Origin: Sphingopyxis sp. H115
Lineage (GTDB): Bacteria; Pseudomonadota; Alphaproteobacteria; Sphingomonadales; Sphingomonadaceae
Direction: 5' to 3'
NCBI RefSeq assembly: GCF_001468465.1
Contig: NZ_LNSA01000006.1
Location: forward strand, 98,452 to 162,451
DNA: 64,000 nucleotides
The notes under the pieces are model-generated. The model was not told the DNA's origin and did no database searches. It saw nothing but the letters and a program-made list of their open reading frames with translations. Within the stretch, counting starts at the first letter, position 1. The number at the start of each line of letters is the position of its first letter. Shown one piece after another: positions 42,964 through 51,863 of this stretch. Made by a program: the position numbers and the translations under genes.

Positions 42964-45900
42964 TCAGAACTGGAAGGTCACGCCGCCACGCAGGCCCGTC
43001 ACCTTATTGTCGCCGCCGAAGGTCTGGCTGCCCGTGAAGAAGAGGTTCAACCGGTCGGCCACCTTCGCTTCGAACCCAGCCTCGACCATCCCGAAGCTGT
43101 CGGGTTCCGCGCCGCGCAGAACGAACGCATCGCCACCGCCGACATAGCTAACCGTCACGTCGTTCGGCAGATTGCCTTGGAAGGTGTAAGACGCCTTAGC
43201 AAAGGGACGAATCGTGACGCTGTCGGAAAGCTCGGTTTCGGTACCGAGTTTCACGCCCAGAACCGGCGAGAAGACCGTCTTCTTGCGACCTTCCACATCG
43301 AGGCTGAACGCACCCGCTCCGGTTTCGGTGAAACCTTCCAGCGAGGTCCTGCGCAAGACAAGCTTACCATAAGGCGTGATGGTCATGCTGCCGGTACGAT
43401 AGTCATAACCGGCTTCAAGGCTGACATCTAGTTGCTTGGCGTTGATCGATGCTTCCGCGGTCCGCGCCAGCAGGCTCATCGTGCGGGTCGCATCATAGTT
43501 GGTCCAGCCGAAGGCCAGCTTCGCATTGGCATAGATCGGTCCGAAGCCCTGCGTGACATAAGCGCCCACCGTCCAGGTGCGGCCATCAACTGCCTCCGGT
43601 GTGCCGCGCGCGGCGATGTCGTGCTCGGCATAGGCCCCGCCGAAGCCGAAGGCACCGTCCGCAGCATAGGCGAAGTCGAGACCACCGGCGAGACCGTAGC
43701 TGTTCGCACGGATGTCCGAAGCACCGAAGGCATCGCCGTCACCGAACTTGCCCCAGTTGCCGACGGGATTGAGCCAGAGCTGCGTCGCGAAATCGCCCCC
43801 GAACGAGCGGCGGTTGGTCAGCATGTCGAGCGTTTGGCCAAAGACGCCATTCTGATCGACCGCAGCAAGCGAGCCATAAATCTCACCCGACGACAACTCG
43901 TTGAATAGCTCCGCGGCCTGTTCCGACGAGAGACGGAAGTCGAGCGCCGTGGCGACGTTGGCGATGTCCTGCGCATAGCCGAGTTCGGTCACCGACGCGA
44001 AGCCCGCGCCGCCCGCCGCGTCGGTACGGATACGACCGATGGCCGAGGCTAGCGCCGAGTCGAGACCGGTCGCAGCGGCAACGGCGTTGGGGTTGTTCGC
44101 CCCGCCGGCATAGCTGCTGCGCTTCACTTCCAGACGAACTTCCTTCTTCGCCGTATCATGCACCAGGGTGAATCCGACGAAGGGCGAAGTCAGGGTCGGT
44201 GCGGCGGCGGCCGAAACAGCTCCCGTGCCGGTATAGGTGAACAGCGTGTAGCCGTCGCCATTGGCGTAGAGGCTGTCACGATAGACATTCACCGCGACCT
44301 TGCCAGCCAGGTTCAAGTTACCCGTGATGTTGACCCGCGACGGATCGACATCAACCCCCGCCAGCGCCGGCGTGGTGAAGTAGCCCACGCTGACTCCGCC
44401 GGTGACCGGACCCAGCGGCTCGGGCAGGGTCGCACCGGACGACACTGAGCTCGGATAAACGCGGATCAGCGTCGGCGTCAGCCCGACGACCGTCGTGCCA
44501 GCCGCGGTCTGGTTATAATCGCCAACCTGACGGATGGTGATGCCGTCGATCAGTTCGGTCTGGCCAACCAGGCTGTTACCGAACTGGTTCTGGCCCGGGG
44601 TGATCCGGCGACCGATGACCAGCGTCGCAGCGTTGTTGATGGCGCCGCGAATACCAAATTCGGCATCAACAGCTTGGCTGGTCGTGAGTTGAACCTCACC
44701 TGCCTTGATGTTGAAATTACCGACATCGAGAGTGTAGGCGGGCTCGCCGCCGGGCAGGCCGGGATCATAGGCCGCGCCGTTGATCACGAACGTCCCCGCG
44801 CCTTCTTTGTTCAGCGTTTCGACGCCGACGACGCGAACCTGATAGTTCGAACCGCCAAAGACAGCCTGCGCGTCCTTACCAAGCGACAGGACCGGATTCC
44901 GCTTGTCGGCAAGCACCGACGTGGGCGCACCCGGATATACGATCTCATCGGCACCAAGGAAGCCCGATCCTACCAGATTGACCGTGGTGTCGGTCGTCCG
45001 GTTACCATCCTCGTCACGCTCACCAAAGATGCTGCCGAGCGTCGCCGACCCCGAATTGAGATTGATCGTCGCCTTCACGTCGCTGGACTTGACCGCACCT
45101 TCGCCGGTCGGATCATTGTCGAGACCGCCGCCGACATAGAAGCCGCCCGACACGCCGTTCTGATTGGCCGTGTAGGTCTGCGCCAGCAGTGCAGCCGCGG
45201 GCGTGTAGGTGGTTTCGGTCGATGTGTCCGTGCGAACCTCGGTGCGCGACGCGGTGTCGATGTTCTGGCCGAGGACGGTGGTGCCGCCCACAATACCGTT
45301 GTTCGTCACAGCGCCTTCGCCGGCGGCAACATTGATGTCGCCCCCGATGACCGCCCCCGCCGCGTTAGTCACGCTGGCCTTGCCGAGCGCCACGACCGGG
45401 GTGAAAGTCTCGGTAATCGTCTGGAGCGACGCCTTGCCGACGTCCGTCGTAACGCTGCTGCTGTCCGTCGCGGTGACGATCGAACGCGCCGTCGCGCTAC
45501 CGGCGATCTTGCCACTGTTGCTGACGGTCGCCGACGTTGCACTGTCCGCAAGGACATTGCCCTTCACCTGACCGTCGTTGACGACCGAAGCCGGACCTCC
45601 GACGATCGTGTTCGTCGACGAGGCGGTTTGGGTAACGGTGCCCTTGCCATCATTCGTCGTCGTCGCAGTCGTAACATTGTTCGTGGCATAGCTGATCGCG
45701 CTGGCATCACCGCCGACGATCGACCCCTTGGTCACCGAGATAGATGCTCCGCCGACGCCATAGGCGAAAGCGTTGCCTTCGGTCGCGGCGATCGCCTTGT
45801 CCTTCAGCGCCTGAGCCGAGTCGATCACGATCGAGGCCTTACCCCCGACAACAGTCGTCTCGGTGATCACGCTTTCGCCGAGCGTCCGTCCGGTCAGGCT

Positions 45901-48900
45901 GCTGACCAGCGTGCTGAAGTCAGCGGACCCCGACTTGGTCTTGCCGGTCCATTCGCGCTCGACCGTCGTCTTGGTGACGCTGCCGCTCGCAACCGCAGAG
46001 ACATAGTCTTCCGAGACGCCGGTCAAGGTGACCTTCGCGTCGCCGCGACCCGCGGCCACATAGGTGCCGCCTTCGACGGTCCCGGCGATCGTCGCCTGAG
46101 CGTTGCCCTGCGCGGCCGCAGCACCGCTGGTTGAGCTGATGATTTCCGATGCGGTCGCCACGCCAGTCTTGGCGTCGCGGACATAGGATTGCTCGGTAGT
46201 GCTCGCAAAGTCGGTTCCATTGTTCGCGCTGACGGTCAGGTCGCCGCCAACGATTGCCTTGGCAGCGACATCAGCCGACGCGGACTTCACACCGTTGATC
46301 GTGACCGAGCCGCCGACGGTATCCTGGCTGGCGGTCGCCTTGCCGGTGATCGATGCCGAACTGGCGCCATCGCTGACCACCGATGCGCTGCTGCTCTTCA
46401 CAATCAGTTCGTCGGTCACATAGGTACCCTTGGTGACGGTCTGCGCGATGCTGCCCGCTTCCTCGGCCTTTCCTGCCGACGCTCCAAAAGCGTTGCTGGT
46501 GACGCCCTGTTCGACCGAGCCGCTGACCACCACTGACGAGCTGTTGGTGCCCTGCGAATAGACAAAGCCTCCCCCGCCGGCATTTCCGGTTGCGACGCGC
46601 CCGGCGATCGTCACCTTGCTGTCACCGCCACTGATCGCCGTCGTTTCGGACGATTCGGCATATTTTCCCGAGAAGGTTCCGGTGCCATCGACGTCGAGCA
46701 CGGTCGTCTCGCTGCTGCTATTCGCGAAGGACGAACCCGCCACCCCCGAATTGCCCGCATAGGAGTTTACGTTACCGAAGACAGCGCCTGTGACAGTCGC
46801 GGTGCTGGCTAGATCAGCAATCTGGGTGATGGTGCCGTTGGCACCCGGCACGAAATTCTTGGTCCCATTGGCGCCCGCGTAGGTACCGGCGACATTGCCG
46901 CCCGTTGCTGTGCTGCTGCCTTTGCTCGTCCGATCCTCGGTGAAGGAACGGCCCCCTTTGCCGTCGAGCACCTCGGTCGAATTATAGCTGCTGGCGTTCG
47001 CAGACTTGCTGCTGCTGCTCGCCGCATAGGTCGTGCCGCGAACCTCACCCTGATTCAGGATGGTGATATCGCCGCCCGCCGTCAGGTTGACGTTGCCGAC
47101 CCCGTTGAAGCCGATGACGCCGCCCGCCGCGTTAGTGAAACCCACCTTACCCGTCGTCGACGTGTTCGCCGATTCGTCGGCAAAGCTGTATTTTGTCGTG
47201 GTCGTCCCGGCTGTGGCATCGACGACCGGCGCCGGGGTCAGAATGGTGCGGCTGTATGTCGAATCGCTGCCCGACGAATTGCCGTTTACGCCGCCACCGA
47301 CCGTGCCGGCATTGGCAATCGAAATATCCTGGGTGGCATTGGCGTTGACCGATCCACCGACTTTACCGGTCGCCGCATTGACGGCCGAAGCATTGCCCTT
47401 CGAACGGGTATCGCTCGTTTCATACACGTCGCTGAGGAGGAGAGCGCCAGTGCTGTCGAACACCAGAGCCTGACTGGTCGCGTTAGCGTTGCCGTTGCCC
47501 GCGGTCGCCGTCAAATTTCCGTCGATCGCACCCGCATTGTCCGCCGAGGCATTATTGGTAGCGGTCGCCAGGGCATTGCCGCCGATCGATCCGGTTTCGG
47601 CGACGACGACCGAAGCGTTGCCGGCCGCGGGGCCGCTCGTCGTCTTCGTCGTGTTGCCGAGGAGGCCACCTTTTCCGTCATAAATCAGCGTCTGATCGAA
47701 ACTGCTCGCCCCGCCGTTGCCGGCGCGTGCGGTAACGGCGCCATCGACTGCACCGGCGTTGATCACCGATGCGTCGCTGGTCGCCGTAGCCGACACGCCG
47801 CCCCCTACGGAAGCGCCTTCGGCGATTTCGATCGTCGCTTTGCCCACTGCGCTCGCCGAGTTGTTCGCGGTCACGATCTTGAGCAAATTGCCCGTGTCGT
47901 TCCGCGTCGTCGTCGTGCTGCCGCTATCGGTCGTTGCGCCAGCACCGCCAATTGCATTCAGCGCACCCTTGACTTCACCAGCATGACTGATCGATGCATC
48001 CCGCGTCGCTTGAGCGAATGCCCCGCCGACCACGCCCGTTTCGGCAACCCTAATCGTCGAATCGCCTGCCACCGCTTCACGGGTAAAACTGTCGATCCGC
48101 TCGAGATCCACGGCATTCTTACTGTCGCGCGTCTGAACGGTCTTGCTCGTCGAATTGACATTGAAGACCGGAACCGCGTTCACGCCATTTTCGACCGTCC
48201 CCGCCACGGTGATATCGACATTGCCATTGGCAACACCGTTGACGGCGTCGAGCTTGCTGGTTGCCGCCGTGGCGATCTTGACCGTGCCCGCCTCATAAGT
48301 CGCACTGGTCTCGCTGGTTACGACCGATTTGTCAGCAAGCGGAATTGCTGCCGTGTTTACGACAGTGACCGACGAGCCGACCGTATAGCCGGTGACAGTC
48401 CCCGCAACGCCCTTTGCCGTCACATCGACATTGCCGACCGGACCGACGAACACGGCGCTGCCCTTGGTCTTGCCGTCGGCGCTGGCGACATCGCCGATCA
48501 CGCCTTTGACATCACCACTGGTGTAAACGTCGGTCGTCGTATCGCCAGCTTTGGTGGTCGCCTGCGCAACCGTCGACTGGACGTTTACGTTGCCCGAGCG
48601 AACGGCGCCCGCAGAGGTCAGCGACACATCGCCGGCACCCATCAGCGTAACGCCGTTGTAGATCGTCCCGCTGTTGTCGAGCGACACGGTGCCGCCAAAG
48701 CCGGTCGCCGAAAAACCGCCTGTAATTAGCCCGCTATTGGTGGCGGTCAGCGTATTATCCGCCTTTGCCGACGACCCGTTTAGCGCAACGCCGACCGAAT
48801 CGGTCACCGCACCGGCCTTGTCGACCGCTCCGATACTACCGACATTGCCGAAGTTAATGACGCCGTCGCCTTGCCCCCCCAGAGGTGCAATGCCGATGGT

Positions 48901-49140
48901 TCCAGGTCCCGAAATTGCACCTTTCGACGTCACCGTAATTGCAATGTCGCGATCGGGCGTTGCTTTAGCAGCGTCGACTTTTGCTTGAACGCTCGCGGCG
49001 GATTCCGGTCCGCTAACCTCCACAGTTTGCTCTGCATTCGCGCTATCCGCAACGATCAGCGCCGAAACCGGAAAAGCGGCAGATACGAGTAGAGCGCCCT
49101 TAGCAAGGCGACGGAAACGAGAAGCGGAGTTAATCGACAT
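42964..49140 (-). CDS. Giant autotransporter (type V secretion) adhesin
   Basis: The ATG at 49140, after GAGGAA, gives 2058 aa. A Sec signal peptide (RRLAKGALLVSAAFPVSALI, cleavage near ANAEQ) is followed by a passenger of about 1700 residues, Ala/Gly/Thr/Val/Asn-rich and repetitive as in beta-helical adhesins. Degenerate repeats of about 74-75 residues recur in its first third, marked by SDASVINAGAVDG, NNASADNAGAIDG and QDISIANAGTVGG. The last 290 residues are an autotransporter beta-domain (TQLWLNPVGNWGKFGDGDAF, ANSYGLAGGLDFAYAADGAF) ending GLRGGVTFQF with the terminal aromatic. No protease or lipase motif was seen. It is followed by a strong terminator and a methyltransferase gene likely to modify it. 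Confidence 0.93.
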   Translation of the reverse strand: MSINSASRFRRLAKGALLVSAAFPVSALIVADSANAEQTVEVSGPESAASVQAKVDAAKATPDRDIAITVTSKGAISGPGTIGIAPLGGQGDGVINFGNVGSIGAVDKAGAVTDSVGVALNGSSAKADNTLTATNSGLITGGFSATGFGGTVSLDNSGTIYNGVTLMGAGDVSLTSAGAVRSGNVNVQSTVAQATTKAGDTTTDVYTSGDVKGVIGDVASADGKTKGSAVFVGPVGNVDVTAKGVAGTVTGYTVGSSVTVVNTAAIPLADKSVVTSETSATYEAGTVKIATAATSKLDAVNGVANGNVDITVAGTVENGVNAVPVFNVNSTSKTVQTRDSKNAVDLERIDSFTREAVAGDSTIRVAETGVVGGAFAQATRDASISHAGEVKGALNAIGGAGATTDSGSTTTTRNDTGNLLKIVTANNSASAVGKATIEIAEGASVGGGVSATATSDASVINAGAVDGAVTARAGNGGASSFDQTLIYDGKGGLLGNTTKTTSGPAAGNASVVVAETGSIGGNALATATNNASADNAGAIDGNLTATAGNGNANATSQALVFDSTGALLLSDVYETSDTRSKGNASAVNAATGKVGGSVNANATQDISIANAGTVGGGVNGNSSGSDSTYSRTILTPAPVVDATAGTTTTKYSFADESANTSTTGKVGFTNAAGGVIGFNGVGNVNLTAGGDITILNQGEVRGTTYAASSSSKSANASSYNSTEVLDGKGGRSFTEDRTSKGSSTATGGNVAGTYAGANGTKNFVPGANGTITQIADLASTATVTGAVFGNVNSYAGNSGVAGSSFANSSSETTVLDVDGTGTFSGKYAESSETTAISGGDSKVTIAGRVATGNAGGGGFVYSQGTNSSSVVVSGSVEQGVTSNAFGASAGKAEEAGSIAQTVTKGTYVTDELIVKSSSASVVSDGASSASITGKATASQDTVGGSVTINGVKSASADVAAKAIVGGDLTVSANNGTDFASTTEQSYVRDAKTGVATASEIISSTSGAAAAQGNAQATIAGTVEGGTYVAAGRGDAKVTLTGVSEDYVSAVASGSVTKTTVEREWTGKTKSGSADFSTLVSSLTGRTLGESVITETTVVGGKASIVIDSAQALKDKAIAATEGNAFAYGVGGASISVTKGSIVGGDASAISYATNNVTTATTTNDGKGTVTQTASSTNTIVGGPASVVNDGQVKGNVLADSATSATVSNSGKIAGSATARSIVTATDSSSVTTDVGKASLQTITETFTPVVALGKASVTNAAGAVIGGDINVAAGEGAVTNNGIVGGTTVLGQNIDTASRTEVRTDTSTETTYTPAAALLAQTYTANQNGVSGGFYVGGGLDNDPTGEGAVKSSDVKATINLNSGSATLGSIFGERDEDGNRTTDTTVNLVGSGFLGADEIVYPGAPTSVLADKRNPVLSLGKDAQAVFGGSNYQVRVVGVETLNKEGAGTFVINGAAYDPGLPGGEPAYTLDVGNFNIKAGEVQLTTSQAVDAEFGIRGAINNAATLVIGRRITPGQNQFGNSLVGQTELIDGITIRQVGDYNQTAAGTTVVGLTPTLIRVYPSSVSSGATLPEPLGPVTGGVSVGYFTTPALAGVDVDPSRVNITGNLNLAGKVAVNVYRDSLYANGDGYTLFTYTGTGAVSAAAAPTLTSPFVGFTLVHDTAKKEVRLEVKRSSYAGGANNPNAVAAATGLDSALASAIGRIRTDAAGGAGFASVTELGYAQDIANVATALDFRLSSEQAAELFNELSSGEIYGSLAAVDQNGVFGQTLDMLTNRRSFGGDFATQLWLNPVGNWGKFGDGDAFGASDIRANSYGLAGGLDFAYAADGAFGFGGAYAEHDIAARGTPEAVDGRTWTVGAYVTQGFGPIYANAKLAFGWTNYDATRTMSLLARTAEASINAKQLDVSLEAGYDYRTGSMTITPYGKLVLRRTSLEGFTETGAGAFSLDVEGRKKTVFSPVLGVKLGTETELSDSVTIRPFAKASYTFQGNLPNDVTVSYVGGGDAFVLRGAEPDSFGMVEAGFEAKVADRLNLFFTGSQTFGGDNKVTGLRGGVTFQF

Positions 49141-49376
49141 AGTTATTCCTCTGCATGCAAAAATTAAGTGATACGGATAGTGGCGCGCGGATCCGTGCGC
49201 GTGATCGCTGACACCGAAATTTTCTGACGTTGAACTTTCCCCCTGATTCAAACCGGCTTGCGCGGCTGATCAGTTGTGCAGATGCCGATTGATACGTTCG
49301 CGCGTCGTGATCGACGCGTCAGCAGATCGTTTTCTGAGCGTGATTAATTCGTCCGGCACCATTTTCAGCGTTGCTC

Positions 49377-49449
49377 GCCCCCCCACGTGCGCCCTAATTC
49401 CGACGTCACTGCAACAATTTGGGGAAGGCGCAACGACGTGGGGGTGGGC
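49377..49449. repeat. Inverted repeat in the autotransporter/regulator divergent region
   Basis: GCCCCCCCACGT (49377-49388) and ACGTGGGGGTGGGC (49436-49449) are near-complementary arms about 47 bases apart, in the 314-base gap between the autotransporter and the second SARP-like gene. Its right arm abuts the proposed GTG start. A regulator-binding site or an RNA hairpin are both possible. Confidence 0.45.
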
Positions 49450-49454
49450 GGAAC

Positions 49455-49994
49455 GTGCGAGACGGTAAAGAAAAGCAGGTGACGGAAGGCGTCCGCTATA
49501 AAATGCAATTTCTGGGTGCCTTTCATTTGATCGCTCCGAACGGCCATCGGCTCGACGTCACGAGCAAAAAAGCGATTGCGCTGCTCGGACTACTCGCAAG
49601 CGCAAATTCTGGCGAGCGCTGGCGAGCTTGGATTCAAGACAAACTTTGGGGATCACGCGAGTTACGGCAAGCGCAGACCAGCCTGCGCCGCGAGCTCCAT
49701 GGCTTGCGCAAGCTGACTGAAAGCCTGCCTATTCCGCTGGTAGAAACTACCTCCAGAACAGTTAGGCTCAACCTTCATTTCGTAGAAGCCGATATACGTG
49801 ATGAAGAGGTCGTCCGGCAGTCAACGGGAGAGTTTCTGGAAGGCATTGATATTGCGGGCGAAGAAGGTTTCGAAGAATGGTTGAGGGAAATGCGGTATAG
49901 CCTTTCCGACCTTTCTAAGCCGATAGCGATGGAGGAGGGGGCGGACAGTCTATTGCGCGCCCCGCTTCGTTTATTTGGGCATCGTCGTCTATAG
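49455..49994 (+). CDS. SARP-like winged-helix regulator (second copy)
   Basis: The product (about 179 aa from the GTG at 49455; a GTG at 49479 and an ATG at 49503 are alternative starts) contains QFLGAFHLIAPNGHRLDVTS, KKAIALLGLLASANSGERWR, AWIQDKLWGSRELRQAQTSL and EFLEGIDIAGEEGFEEWLRE. This is an OmpR/SARP-type winged helix with a truncated activator domain. It corresponds region by region to the product at 39571-40167, and the two bracket the autotransporter and methyltransferase genes. It is divergent from the autotransporter, so it is the prime candidate for its regulator. No sensory or ATPase domain is present. Confidence 0.7.
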   Translation: MRDGKEKQVTEGVRYKMQFLGAFHLIAPNGHRLDVTSKKAIALLGLLASANSGERWRAWIQDKLWGSRELRQAQTSLRRELHGLRKLTESLPIPLVETTSRTVRLNLHFVEADIRDEEVVRQSTGEFLEGIDIAGEEGFEEWLREMRYSLSDLSKPIAMEEGADSLLRAPLRLFGHRRL

Positions 49995-50153
49995 CGCAGT
50001 GGTACCGCGCTGAAGCTTAACGCATGAAGGCTCCGGCCGTGCTGATCAACTGCACGGCCCAGCCCATTGCATTAGTGGGTCAAAGGCTCGTTGCTCGAGC
50101 GAAATTTGACCACTCGTTCACAAGTCGTGTTCGCTCCGGAAGCAAGTTACTTT

Positions 50154-51002
50154 TCAGGCCGCCATCGCCCGGCGACCTGCCTCCACAAGAAATCGTCGTC
50201 GCCGCGCTTGCAGTTCGGCGACGTAGCCGCGCCCCTCGCGTAGCTCGATGATCCGGCGAAGGAGACGATCCGTCGCGACGTCGATATCGGCGCGCCCGTC
50301 ATGGCACCGCCGCCAGCGTGCAAGCAGCCATGCGACGCCAATGGTGTCGCATTCACACGCTTCCTGCACGGAGTCCCACTCGCCCGCGTAAATGAACCCC
50401 GTGACCGCGAACGCAGGCGCCGTCATCTTCGCCGGGATATCGAGCGCAGCCAACACCTCGGCGAGATGGATCGGCTTCATCTTGAACCCCCCGGTAACGA
50501 TGCGAGCAAAGTCGAGGTGGCGAGCCGGATCGTTGCCGCCGAACGACAGCCAGCGCCAGCCGCGGGGAAGGGTCAGGCCGTGCTTGTAGGCGGCCATCAT
50601 GATCAGCGGAATGTCGTGCACCATCCCTGCCCACGTCACGAGTTCGGCATCTGGCCAGGTCTGCAGCAGCTGGAACAGACCCGCCACGATTGCCCGCTCG
50701 TCATGGTCAGGCTGGCTCAACGTCACGAACTGCGCGATATCAAGATTGCCGTCGGCATGCTCGGTCAGCACCATGATAGACGCGGTGACGATGGTCTGAA
50801 ACACCCAGCGCGGACAGGTCAGCGGATCTTCGCTTCGCGTATAACCGCGACGCGCGGGCTGGTTGTTATCGTTACCGGGGCTATACCGCTCCGTGGCCTG
50901 GTAACGGCGATGGCCGCTTTCATCGATGACGGCGGACTCGACGTCGAGCACAATATAGGAGCGCGGTCGGCGTTCAACGCCGATACGGGGTTCGTATTTC
51001 AT
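50154..51002 (-). CDS. Predicted 3'-5' exonuclease related to the PolB exonuclease domain
   Basis: The ATG at 51002, seven bases after AAGGAA, gives 282 aa. Acidic motifs fit a DEDD-type nuclease: SYIVLDVESAVIDESG (D-x-E), LVTWAGMVHDIPLIMMAAYK (motif II with Asp), ARHLDFARIV and ECDTIGVAWLLARW (motif III Asp). The order resembles the PolB-exonuclease-like family (PF10108 type). It has no polymerase domain. It lies at the left end of the mobilizable element on the minus strand, downstream of a hypothetical gene and the DnaQ-like gene. The family call is from the spacing of acidic residues and is moderate. Confidence 0.55.
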   Translation of the reverse strand: MKYEPRIGVERRPRSYIVLDVESAVIDESGHRRYQATERYSPGNDNNQPARRGYTRSEDPLTCPRWVFQTIVTASIMVLTEHADGNLDIAQFVTLSQPDHDERAIVAGLFQLLQTWPDAELVTWAGMVHDIPLIMMAAYKHGLTLPRGWRWLSFGGNDPARHLDFARIVTGGFKMKPIHLAEVLAALDIPAKMTAPAFAVTGFIYAGEWDSVQEACECDTIGVAWLLARWRRCHDGRADIDVATDRLLRRIIELREGRGYVAELQARRRRFLVEAGRRAMAA

Positions 51003-51088
51003 AGATATTTCCTTGGAATGCGTGGCAGGCCCGGCCTGCCGCGGTGTGCAGTGGTTTTGATAATGATGGGTGCCGGAACCGACCGAGA

Positions 51089-51589
51089 CTAATCGTCGCC
51101 GGAGCGCGGCTGGGACGTGTGCGTCTTGATACGCGTGCGCGTCTCGGCGGCGACGCGTTCGATGCGAGCCAAGGCTCGACAATGTCCGCTCGCGATGTCG
51201 GAGGACGCTCCCGCCAGACACTCGAACGCGCCATCGCTGCCGAGCCGGATCGTAACTTTTCCACATTCCGACACCAATATGACCGGCGCGTTGCTGTCGT
51301 CCGCCCAGGGTCGGCAGCGAAAGACGTGGATCAAATGTTGATTGCGCATAACTGCCAGATACTCACGCGGCCCGGACTTGCCGGTGTGGGCCTGACCTGC
51401 ATAAATGATGTCCTGGTCCCGCTCCATCGCGCGGAGAACCAGTTCGCGCACGATGCCGCCGTCGATCGCGCCACCGGTGCCGAATTCGATTGACGGGGTA
51501 AGCTTGTGGTCTGCCGGAAAGCCCATTTCGTGGCGCAGAGCCCAGGCGTGTTTCTGTTGCCGCAGCGCCTGTATCGTGGTGTCGTTCAT
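51089..51589 (-). CDS. Hypothetical protein of the mobilizable element
   Basis: The 166-aa product starts NDTTIQALRQQKHAWALRHE and has a mixed alpha/beta character, with a Gly-rich loop (EFGTGGAIDGGIVRELVLRA), AVMRNQHLIHVFRCRPWADD and VILVSECGKVTIRLGSDGAF. I recognise no family and see no signal peptide or membrane segment. It lies 86 bases upstream of the exonuclease gene on the same strand and 274 bases downstream of the DnaQ-like gene, so the three may share a transcript or function in DNA metabolism of the element. Confidence 0.55.
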   Translation of the reverse strand: MNDTTIQALRQQKHAWALRHEMGFPADHKLTPSIEFGTGGAIDGGIVRELVLRAMERDQDIIYAGQAHTGKSGPREYLAVMRNQHLIHVFRCRPWADDSNAPVILVSECGKVTIRLGSDGAFECLAGASSDIASGHCRALARIERVAAETRTRIKTHTSQPRSGDD

Positions 51590-51821
51590 GCTATCTTCCT
51601 TACTCTTGGGTGACGGCCGCTTTGGCCGGAGCCTTTTTCCGCTCTCTCACGGTGCTCAATTCCCCCGCATTGGCGGTGGCTTACGCCTGAAGGCGCCATG
51701 CAATGGCCGCAGGCCGTCGATTTACCGGATGTTCAAAATTTGCGGCTAAGCTGGCTCCCTGAAGGACGAGATTGCGACCTCCCCTTAATGCGAAGCGTTG
51801 TGGGGGTAAGGCACGCTCGCT

Positions 51822-51855
51822 GGCCTCGCTGCTGGGGGACCTGAGCAGCGAGGCC
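51822..51855. repeat. Perfect 12-base stem-loop downstream of the DnaQ-like gene
   Basis: GGCCTCGCTGCT (51822-51833) and AGCAGCGAGGCC (51844-51855) pair perfectly around a ten-base loop. It begins nine bases past the stop of the minus-strand exonuclease gene. No T-run follows on either strand, so it is not a canonical terminator; it may stabilise the transcript 3' end. The rest of 51590-51821 holds no gene I can support. Confidence 0.6.
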
Positions 51856-51863
51856 CTCCCCCA

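Noticed and set aside
44674..46134. A 486-codon plus-strand frame inside the autotransporter gene.
   Set aside because: Its composition is a reflection of the repetitive passenger, it lacks a ribosome-binding site, and the opposing frame has a full signal peptide and beta-domain.
49990..50020. Sequence AGCGCAGTGGTACCGCGCT resembling a tRNA D-arm at a possible left end of the element.
   Set aside because: No acceptor, anticodon or T-arm follows, and it shares no repeat with the tRNA-Arg 3' end at 62172-62200.
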